DNA of 64,000 bases. Source: Amphichorda felina. Lineage: Eukaryota; Ascomycota; Sordariomycetes; Hypocreales; Bionectriaceae. The DNA lies in NCBI GenBank assembly GCA_016490725.1, contig JAEMHR010000016.1, positions 279,393 through 343,392 of the forward strand. Direction: 5' to 3'. The notes beneath the pieces were generated by a model that was not told where the DNA came from, made no database searches, and saw nothing but the letters and a program-made list of their open reading frames with translations. The stretch's first letter is position 1; the number at the start of each line of letters is the position of its first letter. The position numbers and the translations under genes were made by a program. This document shows, piece after piece, positions 1 to 10,971 of this stretch.

Positions 1-99
1 GAGATATTGAACCTGTTTAGCTTCGTCTCGCACATACGTATATTCAACTACAGCAACTAAAATAGTTTTTGTCCTGTCATATTTGCTATCCCGCCCGCT

Positions 100-958
100 C
101 TAGTCCATGTCAGTGCTAGCTACCACCTTCGAAATGCGGCTCTCAACAATGAGACCCTTTCCTTCTCCGAGAATGAACCTGCCGTTCCCCACCCAGTGGC
201 AGTTCTCGAGATCTTTCAACTCAGGGGCGCCCGCCTCAAAGGTGTGGAGGGTGGCTTTAAAACAACATGTCAGCAAGGAAGTACTAGTGCGGAAATTTTG
301 TGTAGAAGGATGCATAATGCACTCACTGGAATTTCCGAATGGAATAGTCTTCGAGTTGGGATCGAAGGCGAAGATCCTCCCGACGGCCTCGTCGATGGTG
401 ATGGTTCCCGTGTAGTAGAAAGAGAAGGGAGCACCAGCCTTGGTCCTGTGTTCTATAATTAGCACTTTATTTGGGACATGCGGGTTGTTAAGAAGCGAGG
501 ATCAATGTGTAATACGTACTTTGCGATACCCTTGAAGTTCAGGCGTGCGTGAGACTTGTCAGGGTCAAAGTACAGCCAGTCACCGCCAAATACGATCTCG
601 GCGTCAACATCGGGTTGGAAACCAGGGAGACTTTTGATAGTTCCGCTGGGGGTTTGCTATTTTCTCACAGTGAGCACATGGGCGTAATAGGACTAGTTTC
701 CTTGAGACTTACAAAGTGGATGAACTGCTGTCCAGTCGAAATGTCACCTGATGGAAACTGTCAGATATAAGATCATGAAGCAGTGTCTATACTGAGGCGT
801 GACCATACCGACTGGGTTGCCTTCACCGATGTCGACCTAAATTTACTTGTGGTCAGCGAATACTCTTTGATCTGCTCTGGGCCCCAATACAGAATCTCAG
901 CTACCTTGATGATGAATGCCGGCTCCAAGCTTGGGAACCCTGATTTTTGGGACGACAT
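100..958 (-). CDS. DUF3237-like family protein, 5 exons
   Basis: Five exons (809-958, 713-757, 520-656, 327-445, 100-254) join in frame into a protein of 201 residues; all four introns are GT-AG. The N-terminus has the 'PSLEPAF-I-V' opening, the middle has an 'F-GGDWL' strand followed by 'HARLNFKG', and the C-terminus has 'TFEAGAPELKDLEN' plus 'VGNGRFILGEG', all typical of fungal proteins assigned to DUF3237. That family is a small beta-barrel group with no general enzymatic role that I can name. No signal peptide is visible. The gene is divergent from the FAD monooxygenase at 1470, with about 510 bp between the start codons, so the two may share a promoter and a pathway. Family assignment is from remembered sequence pattern; the function is unknown. 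Confidence 0.72.
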
Positions 959-1469
959 TTTAGCAGTGGCGTAGGATGTGGTGGGTGGTTGTTGTGTCTT
1001 GCAAGGGGTAGCCCTTAAGGTTAAAATGTTGATGAATTATTGCATACATACAACAGCACATGGAAATCAATATAACTTATTTCCCATGCTAGAGGAGCTC
1101 TACATTCAAGAGTGCAACAACAGACACACAGACAAACTCCCGTAGTAGCGGACATTCATCTGGCACCGGCGCCATCTGAGCCCGGGGCGCCGATGCGGGC
1201 TGACACCAGAGCTCGGTCGGCCGGCCCGAGTACGGCGTCCCCAACCTATTTGGGTAAGCCTCTACAAAATCATCCTTGCCTTTGCTACTTTTAGTTAGCG
1301 GTATTTGGAATTGAGGAATGAGTTGACCGCCTGCAAGGCTACCCAGGCACACAGAACATGGAGGTCCTATTCATCATTCCTGATATATAACACACACGCG
1401 TGTTATTACCTAACTCAACACCGTGTGCCGCCCCTGAAAAAAAGTCAACACCACCTTACATAACCCGCA
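959..1469. promoter_or_regulatory. Shared divergent intergenic region
   Basis: A 511-bp stretch lies between the divergent start codons of the DUF3237-like gene and the FAD monooxygenase gene. It contains no supported ORF. By position it must hold both promoters; no specific operator is evident to the eye. Confidence 0.5.
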
Positions 1470-3161
1470 ATGAGTCAGACTGACAGCACGCAGAAACGTC
1501 CGTTTCGCGTAGTGGTGGTGGGTGCGGGCGTGGCCGGCCTGGTGCTGTCCAATGCCCTCCAACGGGCAGGCATAGACCACGTCGTGCTGGAGAAGCACAA
1601 GGAGATCGTCTGGCCGTCTGGTGCTAGCATTGGAATATGGCCAAATGGAGCTCGTCTACTTGACCAGTTGGGGTGCCTGGAGGCTGTCCAGAATGCCTGC
1701 GCTGATATGACGGCATCTTACACCCGAGGCCCCGATGGGAAGGCCGTCACTGTTAGTCACCTGTTCGATGAGATTACCGAAAGGTTTGTGGACTTGTTGC
1801 AGTATTTTTGGCTATTGCAATTGGCCTTGAGGCTGATCATTCTCTATGCAGACACGGGTGTCGATTTCTGCTACTCGAGAGAAGGGAGTTTCTCCAGCAT
1901 CTGTACAATTCCTTGCCGAGCAAGAGCACCATTAAGACGGGCTGTGCAGTAAGTGCAATCTCAGAATCACCAGATGGTGTTCGAGTGTTCTTGGCAGATG
2001 GATCATATGAAGATGGGGATATGGTTATTGGGTGTGATGGTGTTGCCAGCCGCGTCCGCCAGATCATGTGGTACAATGCCAACAAAGCGCTCCCCAACAC
2101 CATCACGGATGGGGAAATGAAATGTAAGTCTTCACAATGTCTGAATCACACTGCAGATAAATATACGTCTAACAATTTTACACAGCTTTGAAAGCATCAT
2201 ATAAGTGCCTTGTAGGGGTCAGTACCCCTGTTCCTGGTGTGGAACTTGGTGCTATGACAGTAGTACACAACGAGGGATTCAGCTTCTTGTAGGAAACCAA
2301 TACCCACTGTTGAATTCAGACCCATTAACTAATATTCTCATAGACTACTGACGCAACCCCACATGATCTTCTTCTTCGTGTTCATGAAGCACGACAAGAC
2401 CTACCACTGGCCGGATTTTCCCAAATACACACAAGGCGACATTGACAGGCAAGCTGCCTCCTTGGCGGCCTTGCCAGTAAACGACAAGGTGCTCTTTGGA
2501 GATATATGGGCGAAGAAAATACGAGGCGACTTGGTCAACGTGGAAGAAGGCATCTTCGAGCACTGGCACTCGGGCCGTATCGTGTTGGTCGGTGATGCTG
2601 CCCACAAGGCAAGTGGTCCAATTCCCTCCAAGGAGATGAGGAATGCAGCAGAAATACTAACACATTCTGAAATAGTTCACCCCGAATATTGCGCTGGGTG
2701 GAATGTGCGCCATCGAATCCGCCGCGTCGCTGGTGAATCACGTCCGGGCCAAGCTCGTCTCCTCGCCGCTGGGACTATCCTCTCATCCCAGCCACCAGGA
2801 GCTGTCGGCCGCCTTCCAAGCATACAGGGACGAGCGCATCTCGCGCGTTACGCAAATCTTCCGACTAAGCGCCATCATGACCCGCGAGCAGGCCTGGGAC
2901 AATCTGTTCTACAAGGGCATCGCGAAGTACGTCTTCCCATACATGAGCGATGGCACTGTGGCGTCTGTCTTCTCGAGTGTGGTGAAGGGAGCTGTCAAGT
3001 TGGACTTTGTGCCTCTGAGCGACAAGTTCGAGGGCACTGTGCCCTGGGAGGATGGGAGTGGGAAGGTAGTGGCCATGAACAAGCGGACGGGTGCAATGGT
3101 TGCGTTTGGGGTAGCACTGCTCATCTATGCTGCGTACTTGTATAGAGGCATTGGGGGTTAG
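1470..3161 (+). CDS. FAD-dependent monooxygenase, PaxM/meroterpenoid-epoxidase type, membrane anchored
   Basis: Five exons (1470-1783, 1852-2123, 2186-2288, 2344-2608, 2676-3161) give 479 residues. The N-terminus carries the Rossmann FAD motif VVGAGVAGL and then the 'GIWPNGARLLDQLG' block. The middle has the 'LERREFLQ' block and 'GCDGVASRVR'. The second FAD/ribityl motif reads GDAAHKFTPNIALGG across the last splice. The C-terminus ends in a hydrophobic helix (GAMVAFGVALLIYAAYLY), as in fungal membrane monooxygenases that epoxidise prenyl chains in indole-diterpene and meroterpenoid pathways. The fourth intron (2609-2675) starts with GC rather than GT; the flanking protein motif is only restored if that GC-AG intron is removed. 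Neighbours are a DUF3237-like protein and an SDR. Family level is confident; the substrate is inferred only. Confidence 0.88.
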
Positions 3162-3598
3162 TTTTGATGAATGGGTATTCAGTGCATGCAATGTTTTCAC
3201 TATAGCTTAGGTAGGTGTCTAGCATCACGGTAAACTAGAATATTTATCCTTCTCTAAAGATGCTCCTCTCACGCTTATTGTGCAACAGCGTCGCAATATT
3301 TCAGCCTAGCTAATACAAGATACAGATGGGCCACGGTCAACCTATAGCACCATAACAAGCATGAATGGTGATTACAGTAATGCAGATGCGGATGCAATCA
3401 AAACCTTCTTTGTATATGAGATACTTTCTGTACTATTTGTATCCGGCTGAACAAGACTCTGTAGCTTTCATCTAAATCTTCCCTTTATTGTCTTCAGATC
3501 TACCTGTTGAATATCTAGGTATATGCATTCTCGGGCACCGGGGCCGGCGGCCGAGCCTAAACCAGATGCAGGCAACTTCCCCCGTCCATACGCGCAAA
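3162..3598. other. Convergent 3' intergenic region
   Basis: This stretch lies between the stop codons of the FAD monooxygenase (plus) and the SDR (minus). I see no gene in it; it should hold both 3' UTRs. Confidence 0.5.
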
Positions 3599-4423
3599 CT
3601 AACAGATAAAACCACCGTCCACCGAATACACAGCACCAGTGATGAAGCTGCTCTGGGGGCTGAGGAGGAAAATAACCAGCTCGGCCACCTCCTCGGGATC
3701 GCCCCTCCGCGCCAGCGCACCCGGCTCAGGCTGGCCAGGACCGGCGAGCTCGGTTGTGCCCACGGCCTCCTCGATCTGGGTCGTCATGGGCGTGGAGATG
3801 AGCCCTGGCGCGATGGCGTTGACGCGGATGCCCGTGGTCGGGCCCTCCTCCTTGGCGACGGTGCGCGTGATGCCCGCCACGGCGTGCTTGCTGGCCACGT
3901 ACGGCGAGTTGTACGGCACGCCGACGAGCCCGGCGCCGCTCGAGGCGTTGACGATGCTGCCCCCTCCGCGGCCCTGCGCTCCCGTCTGGATGCTCGGCAG
4001 CTCGGCCCGCAGGCAGTTGAGCACGCCCTTGGCGTTGACCGCCATGACCCAGTCGAACTCGTCGTCGCTGATGTTGCGCACCGACCCCGTCGGCTGCCCG
4101 ATGCTGCGCCCGATGACGCCCGCCAGGTTGGCCGCGCCCGCGATGGGCTGCCCAAAGTGCTCGACCGTCGCCTCGATCCACCTGGTGCAGTCCTCCTGCT
4201 TGCGCACGTCCACCACCGTGGTCAGCACCTTGCTGCTGGTACTGTCTTCCTTGGCTGGCTGCTCCTGTCGCACCTCCTCGGCCACCTTGGCGAGGGCGGC
4301 GTCGTTGACGTCGGCTAGGGATAGGAGGACGCCATGGCGGGCGAGGATGAGGGCCGTCTTCCGGCCAATGCCCGATGCCGCGCCGGTGATGGCGATGACT
4401 TTGCCTTCTAGAGACGATGCCAT
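3599..4423 (-). CDS. Classical short-chain dehydrogenase/reductase
   Basis: Single exon, 274 residues from the ATG at 4423 (MASSLEGKV). An upstream in-frame extension to 4510 adds no conserved sequence, so I use the later start. The cofactor motif is TGAASGIG near residue 13, the NAG-type motif is replaced by 'NLAG', the active-site Ser lies in NASSGAG and the YxxxK pair in YVASK. The end 'FITGAVYSVDGGF' is the usual C-terminal SDR motif. It is a cytosolic NAD(P)-dependent oxidoreductase. Convergent with the FAD monooxygenase, it could oxidise a hydroxyl made in the same pathway, but that is inference. The substrate cannot be read from the sequence. The coding sequence is strongly GC-rich, which creates long overlapping shadow frames. 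Confidence 0.9.
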   Translation of the reverse strand: MASSLEGKVIAITGAASGIGRKTALILARHGVLLSLADVNDAALAKVAEEVRQEQPAKEDSTSSKVLTTVVDVRKQEDCTRWIEATVEHFGQPIAGAANLAGVIGRSIGQPTGSVRNISDDEFDWVMAVNAKGVLNCLRAELPSIQTGAQGRGGGSIVNASSGAGLVGVPYNSPYVASKHAVAGITRTVAKEEGPTTGIRVNAIAPGLISTPMTTQIEEAVGTTELAGPGQPEPGALARRGDPEEVAELVIFLLSPQSSFITGAVYSVDGGFIC

Positions 4424-5432
4424 GCTTAAATCTAGATCAAAGATAGCCGTGTAGAATCTGTTGGATTGCCGATTGGTCTTCCAGGTAGAGATCGTGTAAG
4501 TGTTAGCCAACTACATATAGTCGCGACTTCTCCCGTACTGTATTTAAGCAGATTACAGGCCTCAACTCGCCAGAAGATCCCGTCTGGCTAAACCACAAAG
4601 GCAGTGGGTACTCGGTCCGATCATTGAGACTGGAATTCCCCGTGCTTATCCACGCGGTCAAACTCTCCGGGTGCTGAAATTAGCTATCCGGAGAAACACC
4701 CGAATCAAGCTCGACATGTGCGTGTCCCCAACTTGGACCCAGCAGTATTTGGTCCCACCCGGTGGCCAATGTAATATTCCGCATCGGGCAGTTGAGGCAG
4801 TCCTCCTGATCCCCGTGAGGTTCGGAGGACTTTGGCCTATCCCGTCCCTTTTCTTCCCGACCAGGCAAAGTCAACCCGAGATGGGAGACGGACTTCGGGA
4901 CGAGAGATCTCTCACATTGAGCATGACAAAGCTCCCTCCCCGCAGATAGGGTTAGGATGTAGACCCGGGGGGCGGGGGGAGGGGACGAATCATGGCTACC
5001 TCACTACTACATGCAAGCAGGATATCGGATGTGGTTCCAGCACAGTATGTATTACGTGACTCTTGGACAATTGGGTTTCAGCATTGGCCAATCAATCTTG
5101 TGCGCCTAGCGTGCAAATTGATTGACCTGCGTCAGCAATCAGAAACCCAGGAGGTCAAAACGATGGGAGTGGGCAGCCAGCACCAAGGAGTCAACATTGA
5201 AGTCTAGCCTAGTAGTGGCTGGCAACAGAAGAGGACATAGAAATACACATTATTAACTTTTACAATACTTCAACCTGTTTTATGAGCAAAGAGGACCATT
5301 AATGTAATTAAAATAAAACCAGCTGCAAAACCAGAAAGGATGTAAAGTATTAAGATATCAGATACGCAAAAAAGCTTGTACAATGAAGTGATTCTTTCTA
5401 ATAAGCTATACGTCAAACTATCTAAGCCAAGT
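4424..5432. other. Intergenic region upstream of the SDR gene
   Basis: About 1 kb. It must contain the SDR promoter (proximal, near 4430-4700) and the 3' UTR of the large SGNH gene (from about 5250). Several short ORFs exist but none has conserved features. I see no gene. Confidence 0.45.
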
Positions 5433-8400
5433 TTAATTGCCATGGTTAGGGTCGATCCGAGCATATATACAGTTATTCTTAACCGTTCCCCCCTGCTTAT
5501 CATCCATTTTACTACAATTGCAGCTATCAATGGGCACCTTGAAGTACTTCATACACTCATCGTAACTATATTCCCACTTGCAATCCTCGAACACCTCAAA
5601 GGCCATTGCGAAGTGATAATTGCCAGTAGGCCTCTTCTTGTCTTCCTTGTAGAAGCCAGAGAAGACAGGACCAGCCCGGTCTTCTCCGAGGTCCCTGCAG
5701 AAGGACTTGGCAGCCGCGTCGATCTTTCCGTAGGTCGACTTTTGGCCCGAGTCGTAGCAGGTCTTCTTGTTCTTGGAGGGATCAGGCTTGGCGAGGTTGC
5801 TCGTTGGCGGCGGCCTCGCCTCTGGATCGGCACAGCCGTTCAGCCATGCCGCGATAGCACCGGTGTTGGGATCCACGGCGAGGTAATCGGCACGGCCGGT
5901 TGAATGGAGTCTGGCAAATCGGACATTGGCGCCAGATGTCCCGACGCCTCTGGCAATCTCTCCCCCCTCGCGCCAGGTGGGCTTGGCGGGATACTCGTTA
6001 TACCAGACCATAGCACGGCCATCCAGTTTACGGGTCCAGACGTAGTCCGCCTTTCCGTCGCCGTTGATGTCGACAAAGTCAATCTCATCAGGTGACTGGC
6101 CAATGCCTGAAGCATCTGCCTCTGGGAGAGGTTCGTACACTGACTTGCTATCGGGGTCATAGATGTTGCGGTATATGGTGGTTCCTCCGTTGTCTTGGAG
6201 GTATATGTAGTCGTCGCGCTGGTGTTAAATCAAATATGTCAGTCATGCTGATATCGCCAGTCGAGCAACATCAGTCTTGACTTACCCCATCGCCATCGAT
6301 GTCGGCAATTCGCACTCTATGACCAGGTCCAAGTCCTGATGCAATTTGACCGATGGACTTGAATTTCCATCCTCTCTGCGACCCATCGTCTTTTCCTTCA
6401 TTCAAATAGGCCTTTATTCGACCAGTCTTTGGATCCAGGACAAGGTAATCATCAAGCCCATCACTGTTAATCATGTCAGCATACCTACTCCAAGCAAAAG
6501 GCTTCTTATCATTAAAAACTTCAACTTGACTTACCCGTCAATATCACCAAAAACCACATCAGCACCGGGCGCCGCACCAGAAGCAATGGGCTTCCCGTCA
6601 TTTAAGCCCTTCCAGGCCCAGCCAAGAGAGCCAGCGTCGCTGACACCGGCGTTTATACTGAAGAGGTTAGTTCTACCACAACACCACATAGAGAGGATAT
6701 TACATGTACTTACTAGACTGTCGGGGCACCCGTGTCGGGATCAATCCAGACGTAGTCATCCGCTCCATCACCATCAATGTCAGCAAAGCGTAGCCCATCA
6801 ATTGCCATGCCGTCGGCTGTGGTCCCTCGATTGTACCACACGGAAAGAGCGCCATTGTCACCGACGTAGATGTAATCGTCCTTTCCATCGCCATCCATGT
6901 CCGCCAGACGGAGATCACTTGGATCTTTGTGGATCCCGCTGGCGATTGTCTTGGCTGCTCCCTGGTTCTCGAAACGAGGCACACCCTCTCTGTTTGTGGG
7001 CTGGCTGAGGAAACCGGTCAAGCCGCCATCATCATCCCATATCAAATAGTCTAATCGGATAATCAAGTTAGTCATAGGTCAGGGAATAGGAGAGATTCAG
7101 CGATGAGAGCATACCGTCTCGGCCATCGCCATTCATCTAGAAAAACAGCACAATTAGATACTTCAAGTTCTATTGCTCCAGTGATGAAACAGGTGCAACT
7201 TACGTCGGCAAAAACCAGTTTTGAGATATCATCCACTGCACCGGTGGCGATACCACCCATGGCGTGGAACTTGACGTCTTCTCCGCCAGGCGAGCCCGTG
7301 TTCATCCAGTGATTCAAAGATCCGCCTTCTCCGATGTATACGTAGTCGGCTCTGCCATCACCATTGACATCGGGGAACCGAAGGGTCCGGAGATTAGCGT
7401 GTGGAACACCGGATGCGATCTGGCCACCCTCGACAAACTTCCAGCCGTTTGCCCAGCTTTCGTCAGGGCCATAGTTCCACCACACCCGAACTGATCCATT
7501 GTCCGGATCAACGACTAGGTAGTCGGCCATCTGTTAAGCCATGTCAGCCATCTATCGGCCTATCCTGTTGCAGCAATGTATCTCACCCCATCGCCATTCA
7601 TATCCTACAATTCGCGTCAGCTTTGCCTGTGGAACTCTTCCGAGGTATAACAAACGTACCGCCATAAAAACTGTGTTCCCCTGACCCACACCACCAGCAA
7701 TGATGCCATCGTTGTTCCCGGCGGGGGACCAAGCATCAGGGAGATTATTGATCCAGCACCAGATCTGTCCCGTTTCGGGGCGAATCCAAACGTAGTCTAG
7801 CCGTTGACACACGTGAGAGATTAGCAGAAGTCATTATGAGGGAGGAGAAGGCATCATGATCTTACCGGCCTTGCCATCGCCATTCATATCATGCAGCCTG
7901 ACATGGCGTTTATCTTTTCCCACACCCCGAGCGACCTCTCTAGCCTCCTTCCAGGCGTTGTGGTATTTCCAGTCGCCATTGTGCCCAATGTTCCCAAGAG
8001 CAACCTTTCCTGCGCTTTTCCACTGGGGTTTGGCGCCGCAGGCCGCAAGACCGTCTTTTCCACCCTTCGCTGACTCCGCCGCCTTGGCGACCGTCTCCTT
8101 CGAGGTGACCTCGATGGGGCTCGTGCCCCAGTCGGGACGAGGAATGTCCTTGTCGATGCCGCCGTTCTTTGACTCGTCTAGGCGATCTGGGTCGGGTCCC
8201 TCGGGATGCTTGATCCAGCTGTCGGGGATCTGATGGATGAAGCTGTACCAGTAGTCGCCCATGATCTTGTACCCATCGTTCGACGGATGGATGCAGTCCT
8301 GGAGATCGCTCGTCTTGAAACTAGTAAAGTCCACGGCTAGAACATGGTGGCCGTCGTCCTTGCGTGATTTGACCACGCCAGGGATCAGCTTCTGGAACTC

Positions 8401-10971
8401 TTTCGTGGGGGTCGACTGCTTCTCCCTGCAGCTATTGATGATCATGGCGACGAGGATGGTGGCATCGGGACACTCCTTGATCATCCTGTCGATCAGCTTT
8501 CCTAGACGGCTGGCGGCTTCGGCGGGGTCATTGCCCTCCTTAGAGACGTCACTGTTTGGATCCATGTCGTTGGTCCCTGCAGCCAACAGTATGATATTGG
8601 GACGCTGTTTAAGTGATGGGCCAACATGGTCGGACATGTACTGGATAGTCTTTCCAGACCATGCAGCCTAAAGTTGGAGTGACAGTGTCAGAAAGCCTTG
8701 GATCATGCGAAGTGTTTAGCTCATCAACTTACATAGTAACCATCTTTCATGCTTCCAGATGACTCTGTACCGGCAAAAACAACCCCGTCATCTGGTGTGA
8801 AGAGAAAATGTCAGTCTACCTCCCCGTATCAAGGCAGCTTCGACTCTGAGTTACTAGACTCACCAGATAGGTCATTCTTAAGTTGACCCCGGTATCCATT
8901 GCCATCGCCTCCGTTCTGTTCGCTGGGGAACCCCACCGTAATTGAATCTCCAACGGGGAGAATGCGGAGTTTTGTTCCTTTCTTAACGGCCTTTCCGGCC
9001 TCAATCTTCTTGTATCTCAGAACATGACTGGGGCCGTTAGGTGAATCAATGGGGCAACTATCCATCGGCTCCAAGATCAGTGGTGCTTTTGATACCTCGT
9101 GTTCTTCGAGACGACGGTTCGTGATTTCAAAGAGGATCATGTTCGCGATGATCTCATGAAGCAGGATCTGCGGATGGAACACCCTCCCGTACCTGTGAGG
9201 GCGGAGGTCTCCCATTAGCAACCAATTTCAAATCGGAATATTCTTGCTCGCTTCTCACCCGTCAGGTAGTATATTCGGCAATTCAATGCCAAGAAACTCG
9301 TCTCTTGATGACAGCTCCTTTGCCACTTGCCTGCGGGCTTTCGTCTCCTCGTCGTCCGTGATCTTATCATCATAGACCAGTTCGGCATCTGGTGAGAGGT
9401 ATTGTGTGACCATAGTGAGCTGATTCATGTCTCCACCAAAGGTTCCATTCAAGTGGTGGTCATCGCTACGCTTCCAAGGATTGGAGCCAAAGGGGTCGAG
9501 AGTGTCAAGCTTATAAAACATCAACTGATCTCTGCAAAGAAGTCAGTCACCCTACATAATTCAGGATTGCAAACTAAAACAAAAGGCCAAAGCGCACCTC
9601 GTGTTGGAATCGTGTTTGGATTCATCAACACCAGCCTCACAATAACGGCCTTGGTATTTTCCCACGAGCTCATCGTAGTTGACAAAGGTGACCTTCGGCC
9701 CGGCTCTCTCAACGGCAGCTTCCTATAGTTGGTCCCCCAGTTAAAAACCTGTATCTGCAAGGGCAAGGTTTGCAGGCACCTACAATCTTTTCATTTATCA
9801 TGTCGACGAGCTGGTTCAGTTCCTTGCGACGCAAATATCCGAGGCGCTGTGGCTCTTTCGACAAGTCGAATGGATCCTACCTTTGTATCAACGATTTTGA
9901 TCCTCCATGCATTATCCATGGAATGGATAAGAATCGACTTACAAATTTCCACACTCTCCAGCTGACCTTGTCGCAATTCGATTCGAGGCTTTCACTGAAA
10001 AACCTAGCGTACCTATCCAAAAACATTGAACGGGGCTGCATCGCAAGATGGCTAGATAGCAGTTGACTTACCCTGTGTAATAAATCATGCCACTTGAAGA
10101 GGCTTTGTCAGTTCCGTTTATCTAAATGGAGGCTGTGATACTCACTCCACGGCCAACCTGAGTTTCGCGGAGTCAATGACCTTATCCAGCTGCTTGCTGA
10201 ACCGGTCGCTCTGGATGATCCGTTTGGTGGCATCAATCTGACCCTCACAGCCGCGGCTGAGTTCGTCAAAGTTAATTCCCTGAGCCCATTTCTCTTTCTT
10301 GAGTTTTGCGATCTTCCCTATGAGGGACTGTTTCTTGTTGAGTGTAGCCCACTCGTAGATGCATTGGTTCAGTACGTTGACGAGCTCAACGTCGTTGCCG
10401 CCTTAGTGAGGGAGGGTCAGCAGTGAGATCGACCTAACCTGCTAACTGGGCTACCACGAGTGTTTGCGGAAAGAACTCACCCACTGAAAGTAAAATAACC
10501 TTGTAGCTCCATTCGAGGGCAGGAATCTGTTTATCGAGAACATCGGGAGTTTCCGCACCGGAGCACGACTCGAAATGAAACGTTCTTTTCGACGGGTCTC
10601 CAAGTCGGGGATCCTCATTGATCAGATAAGGGTAGGAATGGTCATATCTCCTGCAATTAAACTCTAGATTGTGTACAGAAGTTAGTCTTGAGAGTCTAGG
10701 CACAGTCTTTGCTGAAGCCCATCGCAGGAGGGGGAGACCTGCCCTGGTAGCTTCCTACGATCTGTGTGCCGGCGCCGATACCTGCAGAATAAGAGTCCCC
10801 TATGGCCGCAATTCTTGTGATGGAAGAAAGATCATCGGGGTTGAAATCTTCCTCGTCTCTGGGGAACAGGCTGCTCATGGACATCGATGCAAGGCGTTCT
10901 GAAGTAGGCATCGCGAATGCCCGACGGGCAATGGCGATTATGCCCACGCAGCAATACAGGCATTTCCACAT
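5433..10971 (-). CDS. Large secreted protein: two SGNH-hydrolase domains plus FG-GAP/VCBS repeats
   Basis: About 19 exons. A signal peptide (MWKCLYCCVGIIAIARRAFA) is followed by SGNH domain 1 with GDSYSAG (block I), SCSGA, GGND (block III) and 'CEAGVDES'. SGNH domain 2 has GDSITVGF, 'AAGTNDM' and the catalytic pair region 'LQDCIHPSNDGY'. Then come about eight FG-GAP/VCBS-like units, each with a DxNGDG- or DxDGDG-type calcium loop followed by a (K/R/A)(A/D)DYxxx strand, and a Cys-rich C-terminal module. Proteins of this layout are predicted extracellular esterases; the substrate is unknown. Splices downstream of about 10480 are all in frame. The boundary of the first intron (about 10690-10790) is uncertain: CDS starting at 10971 is supported by the signal peptide, but the best donor/acceptor pair is ambiguous. 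Three microexons (18, 22 and 21 nt) are needed at 7587-7604, 7115-7136 and 10072-10092. Confidence 0.85.

Noticed and set aside
3488..4454. Long plus-strand ORFs opposite the SDR gene
   Set aside because: They are antisense shadows caused by the GC-rich coding strand of the SDR, and their Arg/His/Gly-rich composition has no motif.
5433..10971. Interpreting the many short ORFs as a decayed pseudogene
   Set aside because: With GT-AG introns removed, the frames join without stops and restore SGNH and FG-GAP motifs, so the gene looks intact apart from the unclear first intron.
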